A stretch of DNA of 64,000 bases from JBEIGE01 sp040382055 (GTDB lineage: Bacteria; Pseudomonadota; Gammaproteobacteria; Burkholderiales; Burkholderiaceae_C): assembly GCA_040382055.1 (NCBI GenBank), contig JBEIGE010000010.1, positions 33,058-97,057 of the forward strand, read 5' to 3'. The notes beneath the pieces are model-generated. The model did no database searches, was not told the origin of the DNA, and saw nothing but the letters and a program-made list of their open reading frames with translations. Position numbers and translations under genes: made by a program. Of this stretch, positions 25,911 to 34,092 are shown piece by piece. The first letter of the stretch is position 1; every line of letters begins with the position of its first letter.

Positions 25911-26216
25911 TCAAATAGGCGTCGCTTCGCCACCATCCAGAATGACGTTTTCCACCACGCCGGCACCTGATCGTCGAAAAGCAGCGGCAGCCACATATTC
26001 AGGCGACTCAAAACACGTCACGCCAGCTTCAAAAGTTGGAAATTCGATCACCACAAAACGCTTGAAGGTCGTTGGGCCTTCCATAATTTGGTATTTGCCG
26101 CCGCGTGCCAATACCTTGCCTCCATACTTCTGAATAATTCCCGGCACGAGATCGGTGTATTTTTTGTACTCGACGGGGTCATGAATCAAAGAGCGGGCTA
26201 GCCAATATGCGGGCAT
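25911..26216 (-). CDS. DUF1330 domain protein
   Basis: 101 residues with the ferredoxin-like (dimeric alpha/beta barrel) DUF1330 pattern: AYWLARSLIHDPVEYKKYTDLVPGIIQKYGGKVLARGG, KRFVVIEFPTFEAGVTCFESPEY. AGGAA precedes the ATG by seven bases. It is the last gene after the TRAP genes, 19 bp from dctM, and is probably cotranscribed. DUF1330 proteins often lie in organic-acid or aromatic degradation clusters; activity unknown. Confidence 0.85.
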   Translation of the reverse strand: MPAYWLARSLIHDPVEYKKYTDLVPGIIQKYGGKVLARGGKYQIMEGPTTFKRFVVIEFPTFEAGVTCFESPEYVAAAAFRRSGAGVVENVILDGGEATPI

Positions 26217-26235
26217 TTTTTATTTCCTGGAAAAA

Positions 26236-27600
26236 TTAGTTTGCAATCGCATTACCAAGGTTGGGTAGCCAGGTTACAACTTGAGGAAAGGCAACAATCA
26301 GCAGAATACTCCCCAACAAAGCGACCCAGTAGGGTGCTGCACCCTTGAAAATTTCGCCGGTGGAAAGTCCTTTTTCGTCGGTCACTGCCGCCTTGACCGT
26401 GAACACAAGAATCCCAAAAGGAGGAGTCAGCAAGCCGGTTTCGATGGCAATGATTCCGATAATGGCAAATGCCAAGGGGTCGAAACCCAGCGCCATCGCA
26501 ATCGGTGCAAAAACCGGAACCGTGAGCAGGATGATTGAAATTGAATCAATGATGCAACCCAGGATAAACCACACCAGTACCATCATTGCCAGAATGGCAT
26601 ACGGGGAAAGTCCTGACGACAAAAAGAAATCTTTTGCGGCTCCCGTTACCCCCGTCATGGAAAGAACACGTGAATAGAGCTGCGCTGTCACCAGCAAAAG
26701 CAATAAAGGTGCAGAAGTTCGGCCTACGGATAAAATGGCCTGCATCATTTCCGGTGGCTTCATGCCGCGCAGCAGTGCAAGAATCAAGGCCAGCGTAGCA
26801 CCAACACCCGCACCTTCGGTGGGGGTAAATGCTCCCAGCCAAATTCCGCCCAGAACCAGAACTACGAGCGCGAGAATCCCCAGAGTACTCCACAAAATGG
26901 TTCTCAGATCGGTTTCTGCAATGAGGTCTGTGGCATCCCTGGCCGCCTTCTGGATGGCAGGCAAATCATCCCCTTCACCCACCCGCGCAGGGTTTGTTTT
27001 TGCCACCCAAATGATGTAAATGATGTAGAGCGTGACCACTATGAAACCGGGGATGATGCCGGCTATAAATAGCTTTCCAATGGCCATCTCAGTCAGTACA
27101 CCCCAGACGATCATCAGCACCGATGGCGGTATCAACATTCCCAGACAAGCGCTACCCGCAATACAACCCAATGCAAATTTGCGCTCATAACCATAACGAC
27201 GCATCTCTGGATAAGCGATTTTTGAGAAGGCAGCCGCAGCGGCAATTGACACGCCCGTGACGAAGGCAAAAATCGCATTGGCCAAAACGGTCGCTACACC
27301 CAAGCGGCCAGGAACCCATTTGGTCATACGGTTAATCAGCGTGAACAAGTCACTGGCAGCACCGCATTTTGCAAGAAACTCTCCCATGAGCATGAACAGC
27401 GGAATCACCGCAAAAACATAGTCCCGCAATGCTTCGTAAGCGGTATTGGAGGTAAAACTCAAGACGGTGTTGATATCGCGGGTCATGAGGTAGATGCCCA
27501 GCATGCTGGTCACCCCCAAAGAAACAGCGATATGAATACCAAAAAAAACCAGGGTCAGCAAAACGCTGACCAGAATAATCATGTCGGTCGGGTCAAACAT
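26236..27600 (-). CDS. dctM: TRAP transporter large permease (DctM type)
   Basis: 454-residue polytopic protein of the TRAP DctM family with about 12 hydrophobic segments. Opening FDPTDMIILVSVLLTLVFFGIHIAVSLG, the conserved IPLFMLMGEFLAKCG, GSACLGMLIPPSVLMIVWGVLTE, TPTEGAGVGA and the late LTPPFGILVFTVKA. DctM carries the solute with sodium ions. Eight bases follow the dctQ stop. The substrate is set by the partnering DctP. Confidence 0.93.
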   Translation of the reverse strand: MFDPTDMIILVSVLLTLVFFGIHIAVSLGVTSMLGIYLMTRDINTVLSFTSNTAYEALRDYVFAVIPLFMLMGEFLAKCGAASDLFTLINRMTKWVPGRLGVATVLANAIFAFVTGVSIAAAAAFSKIAYPEMRRYGYERKFALGCIAGSACLGMLIPPSVLMIVWGVLTEMAIGKLFIAGIIPGFIVVTLYIIYIIWVAKTNPARVGEGDDLPAIQKAARDATDLIAETDLRTILWSTLGILALVVLVLGGIWLGAFTPTEGAGVGATLALILALLRGMKPPEMMQAILSVGRTSAPLLLLLVTAQLYSRVLSMTGVTGAAKDFFLSSGLSPYAILAMMVLVWFILGCIIDSISIILLTVPVFAPIAMALGFDPLAFAIIGIIAIETGLLTPPFGILVFTVKAAVTDEKGLSTGEIFKGAAPYWVALLGSILLIVAFPQVVTWLPNLGNAIAN

Positions 27601-27608
27601 CTGGTTCT

Positions 27609-28127
27609 TCAGTGTTGTGCGCTGGACGCAGCAGGGGCCTGGCCCTTAAGAGCCGTGGCAATATTTTCGAGCGTCAGAAGAAGGTAACTGGAGGCCGCCA
27701 GTGCAGTGCCCAGAACAATCACAAAACGTGCAGGCCAGACCGGTACCCGCAAAGCTCCTTCCCCCTCAAACTCATTCGAGCTCCAGGCATGAGCAGCGCC
27801 TTCGAAGCTTCCGTAGCAAACAAACATGAAAAAAGCCATGCCGACGAAAGCACCCAAAGCGCCAAACCAACTCTGTAAGCCAGGCGGAAATTTATTGACC
27901 AGCGTGTCCACATTGAGCATGCCGCCCGATCGGATCGCAAAGCCTGCTTGAAGGAAGCAAATAATCACAATCGAAAACGAAACAATTTCGGGTGTCCCCT
28001 TGATGGGTGAGTTGAATAAAACCCGCCCACCGACATCGGCAACCACAAGAAAGCACAACAAAAATGCCAAAACTGCAGCAAGCACCATCAGCGCACGAGC
28101 CACCCAATCGTTCAAACGTTGAAACAT
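27609..28127 (-). CDS. dctQ: TRAP transporter small permease (DctQ type)
   Basis: About 172 residues with four hydrophobic helices: LMVLAAVLAFLLCFLVVADVGGRVLF, the ISFSIVIICFLQAG-like pair, FGALGAFVGMAFFMFVC and FVIVLGTALAASSYLLL. ATG at 28127 is used; a GTG further upstream would sit inside the preceding terminator stem. It lies between dctP and dctM, separated from dctP by a terminator-like hairpin. Confidence 0.87.
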   Translation of the reverse strand: MFQRLNDWVARALMVLAAVLAFLLCFLVVADVGGRVLFNSPIKGTPEIVSFSIVIICFLQAGFAIRSGGMLNVDTLVNKFPPGLQSWFGALGAFVGMAFFMFVCYGSFEGAAHAWSSNEFEGEGALRVPVWPARFVIVLGTALAASSYLLLTLENIATALKGQAPAASSAQH

Positions 28128-28141
28128 AAATAATCTTAGAT

Positions 28142-28172
28142 AAAAAACCACCCCTGAGCGAGGGGTGGTTTA
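28142..28172 (-). terminator. Intercistronic terminator between dctP and dctQ
   Basis: Stem AACCACCCCT / AGGGGTGGTT with a five-base loop, followed on the minus strand by six T. It lies ten bases after the dctP stop and just upstream of dctQ. It is likely a partial terminator that lets dctP be expressed well above the permease genes, as is usual for binding proteins. Confidence 0.8.
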
Positions 28173-28181
28173 ATGATCGAC

Positions 28182-29249
28182 CTATTTGATCACGTAGCGA
28201 ACAGGCCATTTGTGGCCCATTTTTTCAGCCTCTTCCAGCGTGATTTTGAGAACCTGGGTTCCTGGCAAACCCTGCTTGTCAAGGTCTGTCGCCATGGTTT
28301 GCGGCCAGTCTTTCAGCGAGTTGGCCCAGTCAAGCTTGACAGATTCAGGCACTGATTTCACATTGACGCCAGTTGATTTCAGGGTGGCTATCTGCTTGGG
28401 GTAGTTTTCCTGGTTAACGGTTCCGGTCTTGGCCTCGAACTCCTTGGCCACTTCCACAATAATGGCTTGCACCTCTTTCGGGAGTCTGGCAAAACGGTTC
28501 TTGTTGATGGTCAGGCCATGCCAGGTGATAGCACCAAAACCTACCTCGGTGTAATTTTTTGCTACCTCGCCCAGCTTGAAGTTAACCCATGCCGAAGGGA
28601 ACATGATCCAGCCGTTGTAAACACCGGTTTGCATGGAGGTGTAGGCCTCCGGCAGCGAGGACTGCACCGGTACGGCACCTGCATACTCAAGCCACTTCAA
28701 GTTCAAGCCAGCTCCAGCAATCTTGCGGCCTTTGAGGTCTGAAACCGTATTCCATTCAAAGGTGGTGCCCAGGTTGTAGCCATTATCGGAGATCAAGGCG
28801 AATAACTGCTGGTTGTACTTGTCTTCAAACACCTTGGACAAGTAAGGCACTTTGTCGTAGACAGCCCGTGCCAGTTTGACGCTCATCTCGGAATTCATGG
28901 TGCCAAAAGGCAGCATGACCTGGAATGCATTAAGTGGCAAGTTGGAGGGCTCAAAGCAGAAGCAATAGCCACCTATATCGATGATGCCCGACTGGACACC
29001 TTCCAGGGTGTCTGCCACCTTGACCATGGAGCCACCATAACCTTCGACAAACTCAATTTTGTGGGAGGTTTTTTCAGCAACCCGCTTGGTTACTTCAGGT
29101 ACAAAGAAGTTTTGCATCAGGTTTACATAGGTGTTGGCTGCAGGGTGTCCTGACGCGATGCGCAGCCGGATATTTTCGGCCTGAACACTGGCAGCGCCAA
29201 CCATTCCTAGCAGCGCAATCAAAACGGTTTTTTTAAAGTTCATTGGCAT
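28182..29249 (-). CDS. dctP: TRAP transporter periplasmic binding protein (DctP type)
   Basis: 355 residues with a signal peptide ending in GAASVQA. The mature protein shows IRLRIASGHPAANTYVNLMQNFFVPEVTKRVAEKTSHKIEFVEGYGGSMVKV and the binding-helix region DLKGRKIAGAGLNLKWLEYAGAVPVQSSLPEAYTSMQTGVYNGW. In most DctP proteins a conserved Arg binds a carboxylate; this protein has GRKIAGAG rather than the usual GLKIRVP, so the ligand may be atypical. GGAG seven bases before the ATG. Confidence 0.92.
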   Translation of the reverse strand: MPMNFKKTVLIALLGMVGAASVQAENIRLRIASGHPAANTYVNLMQNFFVPEVTKRVAEKTSHKIEFVEGYGGSMVKVADTLEGVQSGIIDIGGYCFCFEPSNLPLNAFQVMLPFGTMNSEMSVKLARAVYDKVPYLSKVFEDKYNQQLFALISDNGYNLGTTFEWNTVSDLKGRKIAGAGLNLKWLEYAGAVPVQSSLPEAYTSMQTGVYNGWIMFPSAWVNFKLGEVAKNYTEVGFGAITWHGLTINKNRFARLPKEVQAIIVEVAKEFEAKTGTVNQENYPKQIATLKSTGVNVKSVPESVKLDWANSLKDWPQTMATDLDKQGLPGTQVLKITLEEAEKMGHKWPVRYVIK

Positions 29250-29381
29250 GGTTTGTCTCCATCAATAAGTTATCCCAACCCTGAGAGTAACCAAATCCAC
29301 CGTTTAATGAACGAGGGGAAACCAGCACATGCAATGCCGATTTAACCCCTTGCCATAACGTTTTGATATCGGACAAGCCGA

Positions 29382-30362
29382 TCAGGGAACTATGACGGTT
29401 GATCCCGTGGTCTGACCACCTTCAAGTGCCATGTGCGCTTTGGCGATATCCGCCAGAGCAAAGCGCTGGTTGATTGACAGTTTCAGGGCACCTTTTGCAA
29501 ACATGTCAAACACAGTGGCGGCAGAGGATCGCAAGTCTTCTGTCGATGCGGTGTATGTGACTAAAGTAGGGCGCGTGAAGTAAAGCGAGCCCATTTTTTG
29601 TAAGGTTCCTGCAGCTACAGGAGGCGGTGCACCCGTGGTGGTGCCAAATGACACAAAATAACCCCGTGGGGCCAGGCTGTTGAGTGATTGATCGAAAGAG
29701 TCCTTACCCACCGAGTCAAACACCACAGGAACGCCTGCGCCCCCCGTGATTTCCTTGACACGGGAAGCCACATCTTCGGTCTTGCGGTCTATGCAAAAAG
29801 CATAGCCGTTATCAAGTGCCTGCTTGACCTTCTCTGCACCGCCGGCCACGCCAATCATGTGCGCACCCAGATGTTTGCCCCACTGACCAGCAAGCAAACC
29901 TATGCCGCCCGCTGCGGCATGCATCAACACAAATTGACCGGCCTTGACCGGATAGCAACGTTGCATCAGGTATTCAACCGTCATGCCTTTGAGCAAAATA
30001 GCGGCGATTTCCTCATCTTTCATGTGTGCAGGGGAATGCAACAAACGCGCTGCAGGGTAGTTGCGGTGTGTGGCACAGGCGCCCAAAACCGGTCCGCTGG
30101 CGTAGCAGACACGGTCGCCCACCTTGAAATCTGAGACACCCGGACCAACGGCTTCAACCACACTGGCGGCCTCAGTCCCCAGCCCGGTTGGCATGGGCGC
30201 AGGGTACATGCCCGAGCGGGTATAGATGTCCTGGTAATTAAAACCTATCGCCGTATGACGAATGGTGACTTCGCCTGGCGCGGGGGCAGGCAGGTCATGG
30301 CTTTCAAGCTGAAGAACTTCAGGGCCTCCGGCTTGGTGGATTCGAACTGTTTTAACTTGCAT
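29382..30362 (-). CDS. NADPH:quinone reductase-like zinc-independent MDR protein
   Basis: 326 residues of the quinone oxidoreductase (Qor) branch of the medium-chain dehydrogenase family. The zinc ligands of alcohol dehydrogenases are absent. Conserved features are HTAIGFNYQDIYTRSGMYP, the coenzyme motif HAAAGGIGLLAGQWGKHLGA and GVPVVFDSVGKDSF. It reduces quinones or enones with NADPH. AAGGAG lies six bases before the ATG. It is 20 bp downstream of the DctP-like gene, inside an organic-acid cluster, so a role in catabolism is likely; the exact substrate is unknown. Confidence 0.88.
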   Translation of the reverse strand: MQVKTVRIHQAGGPEVLQLESHDLPAPAPGEVTIRHTAIGFNYQDIYTRSGMYPAPMPTGLGTEAASVVEAVGPGVSDFKVGDRVCYASGPVLGACATHRNYPAARLLHSPAHMKDEEIAAILLKGMTVEYLMQRCYPVKAGQFVLMHAAAGGIGLLAGQWGKHLGAHMIGVAGGAEKVKQALDNGYAFCIDRKTEDVASRVKEITGGAGVPVVFDSVGKDSFDQSLNSLAPRGYFVSFGTTTGAPPPVAAGTLQKMGSLYFTRPTLVTYTASTEDLRSSAATVFDMFAKGALKLSINQRFALADIAKAHMALEGGQTTGSTVIVP

Positions 30363-30382
30363 GGGGAGCTCCTTGAAAAAAA

Positions 30383-31339
30383 CTAAATAGGATTGCCGAG
30401 ATAGGCGCGTATCAAATCAGGATTGAGCGTCTGGCTTGCCTTCAGAATGACCTGTTCGGCAAGTTGATGAAAGGACGTCACGTCAAGCTCTTGAGGTTCA
30501 AGTATCTGAACGCCATGGGCGCGTAACTCATCCAGGGCCACGGCGTCCGCAGCAGATGCCAGTTGACGTTGCAACCGGGTTGCCTGGTTCGCGGCCAAAG
30601 TCAATTGCGATTGCTCTTGCTCTGAGAGGCCCAAAAACCAGTCCCTATGACAAACCAGGAGCAGCACACCAAAAAAATGGCCCGTCAGACTGACATGGGA
30701 ATGGTGTCGCCACAGCGAAAAAGTCAGCAAGTTGGTCAACGGGTTCTCTTGGGCATCCACCTCGCCGCTGGCAACCGCACGGACCAGATCTTTCACATCA
30801 ATGGTTCGCGCTGTAAAGCCCAGCGCTGCCAGCAGGCTGCGATAACCTTCGTTATCAAGCGTTCGGATAACCAAACCGGTGCAATCCTGTGGAGAGCGTA
30901 TGGGTCTGATTCGGTTTGAGATGTGGCGAAATCCGTTGTCCCAAAAACCCAGCACGTGGTAGCCGGTTTTTGCTGCGACTGCTTGCTTGATCTTGTCGCC
31001 GGCAACCGTATCGAGGGCAGCCAAGGCATGCGCTCTGTCTGACACCGAAAAGGGGATATCCAGTACCCCGAGCTCTGCAACCCGTGCTGAGAGATAACTC
31101 GACGCCATATAGGCAATCTGTCGGTCTCCGGCCTCAATACTCGCAAACAAAGCGTTGGCAGATTGCCCCGATGCAGTGGCATCAATCTCCAGATCACAGC
31201 GCAGATCGGGCAGACGACTGTTAACACCGTGGGCCAGGTTTTTCAAAGCCTGCGTCAAAATAGACGTGTCTCCCTGGTAGCCGGCCAGTCGAGTCGAGTT
31301 GCTGGTTGTTTTGGCAGGCTTGCTGATGTGGCTTGTCAT
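30383..31339 (-). CDS. DctP-like binding protein lacking a signal peptide
   Basis: About 318 residues matching the TRAP binding-protein fold: IDATASGQSANALFASIEAGDRQIAYMASSYLSARVAELGVLDIPF, GFRHISNRIRPIRSPQDCTGLVIRTLDNEGYRSLLAALGFTA and GEVDAQENPLTNLLTFSLWRHHSHVSLTGHF. The ligand Arg of DctP is plausible in GLVIRTLD. The ATG at 31339 overlaps the Bug-protein stop (ATGA). The N-terminus (MTSHISKPAKTTSNSTRL) has no hydrophobic stretch, so export by Sec is not apparent. Either it acts in the cytoplasm, or it has lost its leader. Confidence 0.75.
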   Translation of the reverse strand: MTSHISKPAKTTSNSTRLAGYQGDTSILTQALKNLAHGVNSRLPDLRCDLEIDATASGQSANALFASIEAGDRQIAYMASSYLSARVAELGVLDIPFSVSDRAHALAALDTVAGDKIKQAVAAKTGYHVLGFWDNGFRHISNRIRPIRSPQDCTGLVIRTLDNEGYRSLLAALGFTARTIDVKDLVRAVASGEVDAQENPLTNLLTFSLWRHHSHVSLTGHFFGVLLLVCHRDWFLGLSEQEQSQLTLAANQATRLQRQLASAADAVALDELRAHGVQILEPQELDVTSFHQLAEQVILKASQTLNPDLIRAYLGNPI

Positions 31340-32325
31340 TTGGCCTGGATATTGGAATCCAGAATAATTGTCTTCCAACGCTGAAAATCAGCACCGACAA
31401 TCTTGGCCAACTCGCTGGCATTGCGTGGCCATGGATCCAGTCCGGAACGGATCAATTGTGTCTGGAAAGAGCGGTCATTCACAACGACCTCGGACTCCTT
31501 GCGCAGCACGGCCAGAATGTCAGGCGCAGTGTCTTTGCTTGCAAACAGTCCAACCCAGGAGGAATACTCGTATTTGGCAACGCCTTGTTCTTGGAGCGTG
31601 GGAATATCGCGAAATTGCGGATGCCGTTCAACACCACAGTAGCCAATCAACCGGATACGCTCGTCCTGCAAAAAAGGCTGCGCCAAAGACAGAGCCATTG
31701 ACATAACATCAACCTCACCAGACGCGACTGCCAAGGCCGCTTGACTGGCACCACGGTAAGGCACATGAACCAGCTTGGTCCCGGTAAACGACTTGAACAT
31801 TTCCGTGGCCAAATGCTGAGGACTGCCGACACCTCCGGATGAATAGGTAATCCGGTCGGGCTCTTTGCGGGCCCGATCCAACAGGTCCTTGATGGTCTTG
31901 ATGGATGACGACTTCGGAACCGCAAAAAAAGTGGGGATATTGGCAATACCAGTAATCGGCAGAAAATCCTGACGTGTATCGACCTTGATATTTTGCGGCT
32001 GCAAATGCGGCAAGATGGTCACAATGCTGTTGTTCAAGGCCGCCAGAGTTTGCCCATCTGGCTTGGCCCGGGAAAGCCGTTCCAGCCCAACCAAGCCAGC
32101 AGCTGCTGCGACGTTTTCCACCACAAAGCCCACGCCAAACCGTGTAGCCAAGCGCTCCGTAAACTGTCTGACCGCTACATCCGAAGCGCTACCTGCCTGC
32201 AGAGGAAGCACGACGGAGACGCTACCCGCAGGGTACTTCTGCGGGCTTTGGCCAAAGACAGCCGGAAAATAACAGGAAGAGACACAGGCCATCAGACCTG
32301 ACTGAACCCAGGTTCTTCGTTGCAT
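31336..32325 (-). CDS. Bug-family (TctC-type) periplasmic binding protein
   Basis: 329-residue extracytoplasmic binding protein of the Bug family, abundant in Burkholderiales. Signal region MQRRTWVQSGLMACVSSCYFPAVFGQ; the mature part shows PAGSVSVVLPLQAGSASDVAVRQFTERLA, FVVENVAAAAGLVGLERL, GSPQHLATEMFKSFTGTKLVHVPYRGASQAALAVASGEVDVMSMAL. Bug proteins bind carboxylates and often lack adjoining TctAB genes, as here. It is followed by the signal-less DctP-like gene in the same transcript. Confidence 0.92.
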   Translation of the reverse strand: MQRRTWVQSGLMACVSSCYFPAVFGQSPQKYPAGSVSVVLPLQAGSASDVAVRQFTERLATRFGVGFVVENVAAAAGLVGLERLSRAKPDGQTLAALNNSIVTILPHLQPQNIKVDTRQDFLPITGIANIPTFFAVPKSSSIKTIKDLLDRARKEPDRITYSSGGVGSPQHLATEMFKSFTGTKLVHVPYRGASQAALAVASGEVDVMSMALSLAQPFLQDERIRLIGYCGVERHPQFRDIPTLQEQGVAKYEYSSWVGLFASKDTAPDILAVLRKESEVVVNDRSFQTQLIRSGLDPWPRNASELAKIVGADFQRWKTIILDSNIQAK

Positions 32326-32328
32326 GTT

Positions 32329-32832
32329 TCAGACCGGTTCTTTTTGTGCGTTTTCGCCAGCGTCAGTCCAACTTGGAACACGTCCGATGCGCGCGGCTTC
32401 TTCCCAGGCGAAATTCAATTCCACTTTGATTCCATTGATAGGCTCACGCATGAACAGCTGATACAGATTGGAGTTATGCGCTTTTCTCTCACTGAATTCA
32501 ACCCCATTTTTTGTCAGGCGATCAATGAATTCTTCAATCCCCTCGCAGTTCAAGCACAGGTGATCGATCCGCCCCGAACCCGGCGCACCTGCAGCGGCGT
32601 AATCAACACCAGCCTGATCGCTGGGCGTTTTCAGATAGGTATCTTGATGCTCGGAATGACGAGCCTTGCCGATGTGAATCACATCCTGCTTCCCGATGTA
32701 CAGCCAGTGAACAGGAAACCCGAACTCGGGATGGTAGCCAGAAACAAAACCCAGGTTCGTGCAAAACCAGTCGCGGGTGGCATCCGGGTCGTGCGTCAAT
32801 ATTAAAAGGTGTTCTAGAAAGCGTAAGCCCAT
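32329..32832 (-). CDS. VOC-superfamily (glyoxalase/dioxygenase-like) protein
   Basis: 167 residues with the paired beta-alpha-beta modules of the vicinal oxygen chelate fold. LEHLLILTHDPDATRDWFCTNLGFVSGYHPEF carries the first metal His, and GRIDHLCLNCEGIEEFIDRLTKNGVEF and INGIKVELNF carry the other possible His and Glu ligands. Family members include glyoxalases, extradiol dioxygenases and epimerases. GAGGAG lies six bases before the ATG. It sits between the Ldh2-type dehydrogenase and the Bug protein. Confidence 0.83.
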   Translation of the reverse strand: MGLRFLEHLLILTHDPDATRDWFCTNLGFVSGYHPEFGFPVHWLYIGKQDVIHIGKARHSEHQDTYLKTPSDQAGVDYAAAGAPGSGRIDHLCLNCEGIEEFIDRLTKNGVEFSERKAHNSNLYQLFMREPINGIKVELNFAWEEAARIGRVPSWTDAGENAQKEPV

Positions 32833-32857
32833 ATGGATCTCCTCAAATTATTCTCAA

Positions 32858-33970
32858 TCATGCCATGGTGACCAAGGGGCTCAGACCCAGGTCATACGCC
32901 AGCGCCTGCAGCTCATCAACCAGCACATTGGGCAATGGAATACCACCTTTTTCATAGCGTAAGCGCTTCTCGTGGCTTTGCTCGCCGGGTAGCCAGATTC
33001 GCTCGACGCCCGGCATGCGCTCGCTGTTGCGAATGTCACGCACCAACTGGTCAACTGAATGCTTGAAGACGGCCGGGTCGCCGAATGCTTTGAGGTCGAT
33101 CACCAGAATGGACTGGCCGGTGTTGGTCAGGGTCACATGGTCAGCATTGAAGTCAATCACGTCTCGCCCCATGGCCGCCCCGCCCAAGGTGCCTGCCAAT
33201 AGCCCCACCATCAATGCCAGACCATAACCTTTGTGCTCGCCGATAGGCAATAAAAAGCCTTCATTGGCGCGGGTGGGGTCGGTCAGGGGTTTGCCTTGGC
33301 GATCAATCATCCACCCTTCAGGCATTTGCTCGCCGCGCTTGGCCTTGGCCTTGACCTTGCCGTAAGCCGCCACCGTGGTGGCCATGTCAAGAACGACAGG
33401 TGGCTCCTGGCCAGCAGGAATTGCCGCCGAAATCGGGTTGGTGGAAAGCAACATGTCCATGCCACCCCACGGGGGCAAGTGGTTGGCATTACCCACTGCA
33501 AAGTAAAGCCCCAACATGTCGTGCTCCAAAGCTTTGCGCGAATACAGTGATGCCGGACCGGCATGGTTGCTGTTGCGTGTGCTTACCCAGGCCACACCCG
33601 CCTCGCGGGCTTTATCGATGGCGATGTCCACCGCACGTGAGACCACCAGGTGCCCCATGCCGTTGTCCCCATCGACCACAGCCATGGCTGCACGCTCATG
33701 CACTGTATGGATATTGGGCGTCTTGTTCATCCCACCTGCCTTGATGCGTTTGAGATACATCGGCAGACGAATGACCCCGTGGCCGTCAGAGCCCTGCAAG
33801 TCCGCTTCCGACATCAGCCGTCCCACCTTGTCGGCATCGGCCTTGGGCAAGCCCTCGTTGGCAAGTACACGGCTGATGAAATCCCGCAGTTGGTTGACCT
33901 CAACCAAGGTGGCGTTTACGGGTGGTTTTGAAGATGGCGTTGACGTTGCTGTCACTGGACTGTCTTTCAC
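32858..33970 (-). CDS. Ldh2/malate-lactate-ureidoglycolate dehydrogenase family oxidoreductase
   Basis: 370-residue NAD(P)-dependent 2-hydroxyacid dehydrogenase of the Ldh2 family (sulfolactate, malate, ureidoglycolate or 2,3-diketogulonate type). Seen are SEADLQGSDGHGVIRLPMYLKRIKAGGMN, VDGDNGMGHLVVSRAVDIAIDKA, VSTRNSNHAGPASLYSRKALEHDMLGLYFAVGN and GEHKGYGLALMVGLLAGTLGGA. The start is a GTG without a clear ribosome site, so it is uncertain. First gene of the cluster facing the LysR regulator. Confidence 0.88.
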   Translation of the reverse strand: MKDSPVTATSTPSSKPPVNATLVEVNQLRDFISRVLANEGLPKADADKVGRLMSEADLQGSDGHGVIRLPMYLKRIKAGGMNKTPNIHTVHERAAMAVVDGDNGMGHLVVSRAVDIAIDKAREAGVAWVSTRNSNHAGPASLYSRKALEHDMLGLYFAVGNANHLPPWGGMDMLLSTNPISAAIPAGQEPPVVLDMATTVAAYGKVKAKAKRGEQMPEGWMIDRQGKPLTDPTRANEGFLLPIGEHKGYGLALMVGLLAGTLGGAAMGRDVIDFNADHVTLTNTGQSILVIDLKAFGDPAVFKHSVDQLVRDIRNSERMPGVERIWLPGEQSHEKRLRYEKGGIPLPNVLVDELQALAYDLGLSPLVTMA

Positions 33971-34033
33971 TTTTTATTGGAATGTTCAAACTTTAAGCCA
34001 TGACCACGCAGGCGTCCAATGCCAAATTACGGC

Positions 34034-34065
34034 ATTGCCATATCATCGTGCTATTGATTGGCAAT
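34034..34065. promoter_or_regulatory. Inverted repeat between ldh2-type gene and LysR regulator (possible LysR operator)
   Basis: Arms ATTGCCA and TGGCAAT are separated by 18 bases in the 122-bp divergent intergenic region, 27 bp upstream of the LysR start. Spacing and position suit a LysR-type tetramer site. No direct proof. Confidence 0.4.
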
Positions 34066-34092
34066 TAACGATTAAGCAATTTAACGTACTCC

